A stretch of 5,397 nucleotides of DNA from Candidatus Saccharimonadota bacterium (GTDB taxonomy: Bacteria; Patescibacteriota; Saccharimonadia; CAILAD01; BJGX01), in contig JACDEK010000057.1 in the NCBI GenBank assembly GCA_013816445.1, positions 1-5,397 of the forward strand, in the 5' to 3' direction. A program made the translations under genes and the position numbers. Positions 4,191 to 5,397 of the stretch are shown one piece after another (within the stretch, counting starts at the first letter, position 1; every line of letters starts with the position of its first letter). The notes beneath the pieces are model-generated. The model saw only the letters and a list, made by a program, of their open reading frames with translations, ran no database searches and had not been told where the DNA came from.

Positions 4191-5397
4191 ATGCCAGAAA
4201 ATCACAACCCAGATGTAATATATCTAGAAGCTGACTCAGAAATAACCGAGGCTATTGATCAGCTAAAAGCAAGTACAGGCCATGAGGTACGCTTGGCGGT
4301 ACCGGGGCGTAGTACAATGCTTCAAAGTGCTGTGAATCTTAAATTACTCAAAAAGACCGCAAGTAATGCTCATAAACAGCTTGTACTCATTAGTACCGAT
4401 AAGGCAACTTTGAGTTTGGCCGCGGGCTTAGGGCTTATGGTAGCAAAAAACGTCAAGGCCGAGGCCATTGTGCCAGATATGACAATGTTGCCACCAGAAG
4501 TGAGTAATGAGCCGGTTGTAATTGAGCAATCAGCTCAAGAGGCATCTGATTTATCAAAGTTATCAAGAAATTCTAAGAAGTCAAAAAATGCTGATAGTGC
4601 GGGTAGTTTTGAAAAACAGCACATTGACTTAGCTGAAGAAGAACTAGCAACTCCATCCCACCACAGTCAACCATTAGAGGGTAATAAAAAATCGCCCAAA
4701 GTACCGAATTTTATGGGTCTTAATAAAAAGATTGCTATTATTGCGGGTGTAATTGGTGGAATTATTTTATTAATCTTGGCATATATATTTTTGCCAACTG
4801 CAAAAGCAACCCTTATCGCTAAGGCTCAAAAAACTCCAGTAAGTGTGAAGTTTTCACTTGATGCCAGCACGCGAAAGTCAGACTACAATCAAGGTATAGT
4901 GGCAGCAAATCAGCTTAGCGTCACTATGGATTTGAGCGCACAGTATACGGCAACTGGTAAGAAAGATGTTGGCACAAAAGCTTCTGGTAGTGTCACTATG
5001 AAGAATGCCTCTAGCTCTAGTCCGGTCACTGTACCGAGCGGAACTACTGTCGAGTCTGATGGAAAAAAATTCACTCTTAACCAAGCAGTGACTATACCAG
5101 GAGCATCAGTCTCTGGTGGAAAAATTGTACCTGGCACAGCAAGCGTTGCTATCACGGCAGTACAAAATGGTGACAGCTATAACTTTGCAAGTGCGGCTTT
5201 CTTGGTTTCTGGCTACACTGGTTTAACAGCAAATGGCTCAACAAGCGGTGGAGTGAGTAAAATTGCAACTGTTGTTACCCAGGCTGACATAGACAAGGCC
5301 AAAAAAGATATGATAGATGCGGCAACTCAGCGAGCCAAGCAAGAGGTTGAGGCAAAAGCTAATAGCGACGAACATGCCTTTGCCGAGACCTTTACAG
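4191..5397 (+). CDS. Large single-pass envelope protein with baseplate J-like outer domain (partial, runs off the right edge)
   Basis: The frame is open from ATG 4191 to the window end (402 codons). Residues 8-95 resemble a small alpha/beta domain of Rossmann-like pattern (VIYLEADSEITEAIDQLK; HEVRLAVPGRSTMLQSAVNLKLLKK; KQLVLISTDKATLSLAAGLGLMVA), seen by family resemblance in other Patescibacteria membrane proteins. Residues about 100-178 are a polar Ser/Lys/Glu linker without regular structure. A single membrane span (181-201) follows KK, predicting N-terminus in, C-terminus out. The outer part begins with a beta-rich module: ASGSVTMKNASSSSPVTVPSGTTV, then a KKFTLNQAVTIPG stretch, then IVPGTASVAITAVQNGDSYN. 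That order (tag 'G-V-nonsense-T-sticking-points', 'vtIPg', 'G-t-a-V-x-v-t-A-x-G-x-x-Y-N') is typical of proteins annotated as baseplate J/gp47-like in Patescibacteria. A charged helical stretch (about 362-390, DKAKKDMIDAATQRAKQEVEAKA) follows. It sits 92 bp after ftsA on the same strand. Function unknown; an envelope-spanning structural or secretion role is inference. Confidence 0.85.
   Translation, partial: MPENHNPDVIYLEADSEITEAIDQLKASTGHEVRLAVPGRSTMLQSAVNLKLLKKTASNAHKQLVLISTDKATLSLAAGLGLMVAKNVKAEAIVPDMTMLPPEVSNEPVVIEQSAQEASDLSKLSRNSKKSKNADSAGSFEKQHIDLAEEELATPSHHSQPLEGNKKSPKVPNFMGLNKKIAIIAGVIGGIILLILAYIFLPTAKATLIAKAQKTPVSVKFSLDASTRKSDYNQGIVAANQLSVTMDLSAQYTATGKKDVGTKASGSVTMKNASSSSPVTVPSGTTVESDGKKFTLNQAVTIPGASVSGGKIVPGTASVAITAVQNGDSYNFASAAFLVSGYTGLTANGSTSGGVSKIATVVTQADIDKAKKDMIDAATQRAKQEVEAKANSDEHAFAETFT

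Noticed and set aside
4878..5155. Minus-strand open frames opposite the large membrane protein
   Set aside because: The plus-strand frame is open throughout with clear domain structure; these are shadows.
1..5397. CRISPR array, transposon, tRNA or rRNA, or recoded UGA
   Set aside because: No spaced repeats, transposase, terminal inverted repeats or cloverleaf-like sequences were found, and all genes read through in the standard code.

Overview
The window looks like a piece of a small-genome bacterium of the Candidate Phyla Radiation (Patescibacteria), most likely Saccharibacteria (TM7) or a close relative. That assignment is inference. It rests on the pairing of an FtsA-type actin-fold ATPase with a single-pass 'baseplate J-like' surface protein of a kind common in Patescibacteria, on the large share of unrecognised proteins, and on the very compact one-gene transcription units. 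No rRNA, tRNA or other phylogenetic marker is present to confirm it. The reading frames all work with the standard bacterial code; no recoding of UGA is needed.

Layout. Four genes lie on the minus strand and are read right to left: a CDP-alcohol phosphatidyltransferase (1748-2686), an unrecognised 145-aa soluble protein (1202-1639), an unrecognised 185-aa single-pass membrane protein (402-959) and the N-terminal 104 residues of enolase (1-312, running off the left edge). Each has its own sigma70-type promoter, and each of the three complete ones is followed by one or two rho-independent terminators, so they appear to be transcribed singly. Two plus-strand genes follow: an ftsA-like gene (2818-4098) and the first 402 codons of a large membrane protein with a cytoplasmic alpha/beta domain, one membrane span and a repeat-rich outer domain (4191 to the right edge). 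The phosphatidyltransferase and ftsA promoters are back to back in about 130 bp.

How the genes may work together. Enolase is glycolytic housekeeping. The phosphatidyltransferase, the FtsA-like ATPase and the large membrane protein all concern the cell envelope: lipid head groups, a membrane-tethered actin-like filament, and an envelope-spanning protein. The last two are the most interesting pair, because a cytoplasmic actin-fold ATPase beside a bitopic membrane protein recalls both FtsA with its divisome partners and PilM-PilN.

The other notable signal is in the starts. Enolase, ftsA and the large membrane gene all have a TATAAT/TACAAT box only 6-11 nt before the ATG, implying leaderless or nearly leaderless mRNAs. 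The other three genes have 5' leaders with purine-rich ribosome-binding sites. No mobile element, CRISPR array, tRNA or rRNA was seen.
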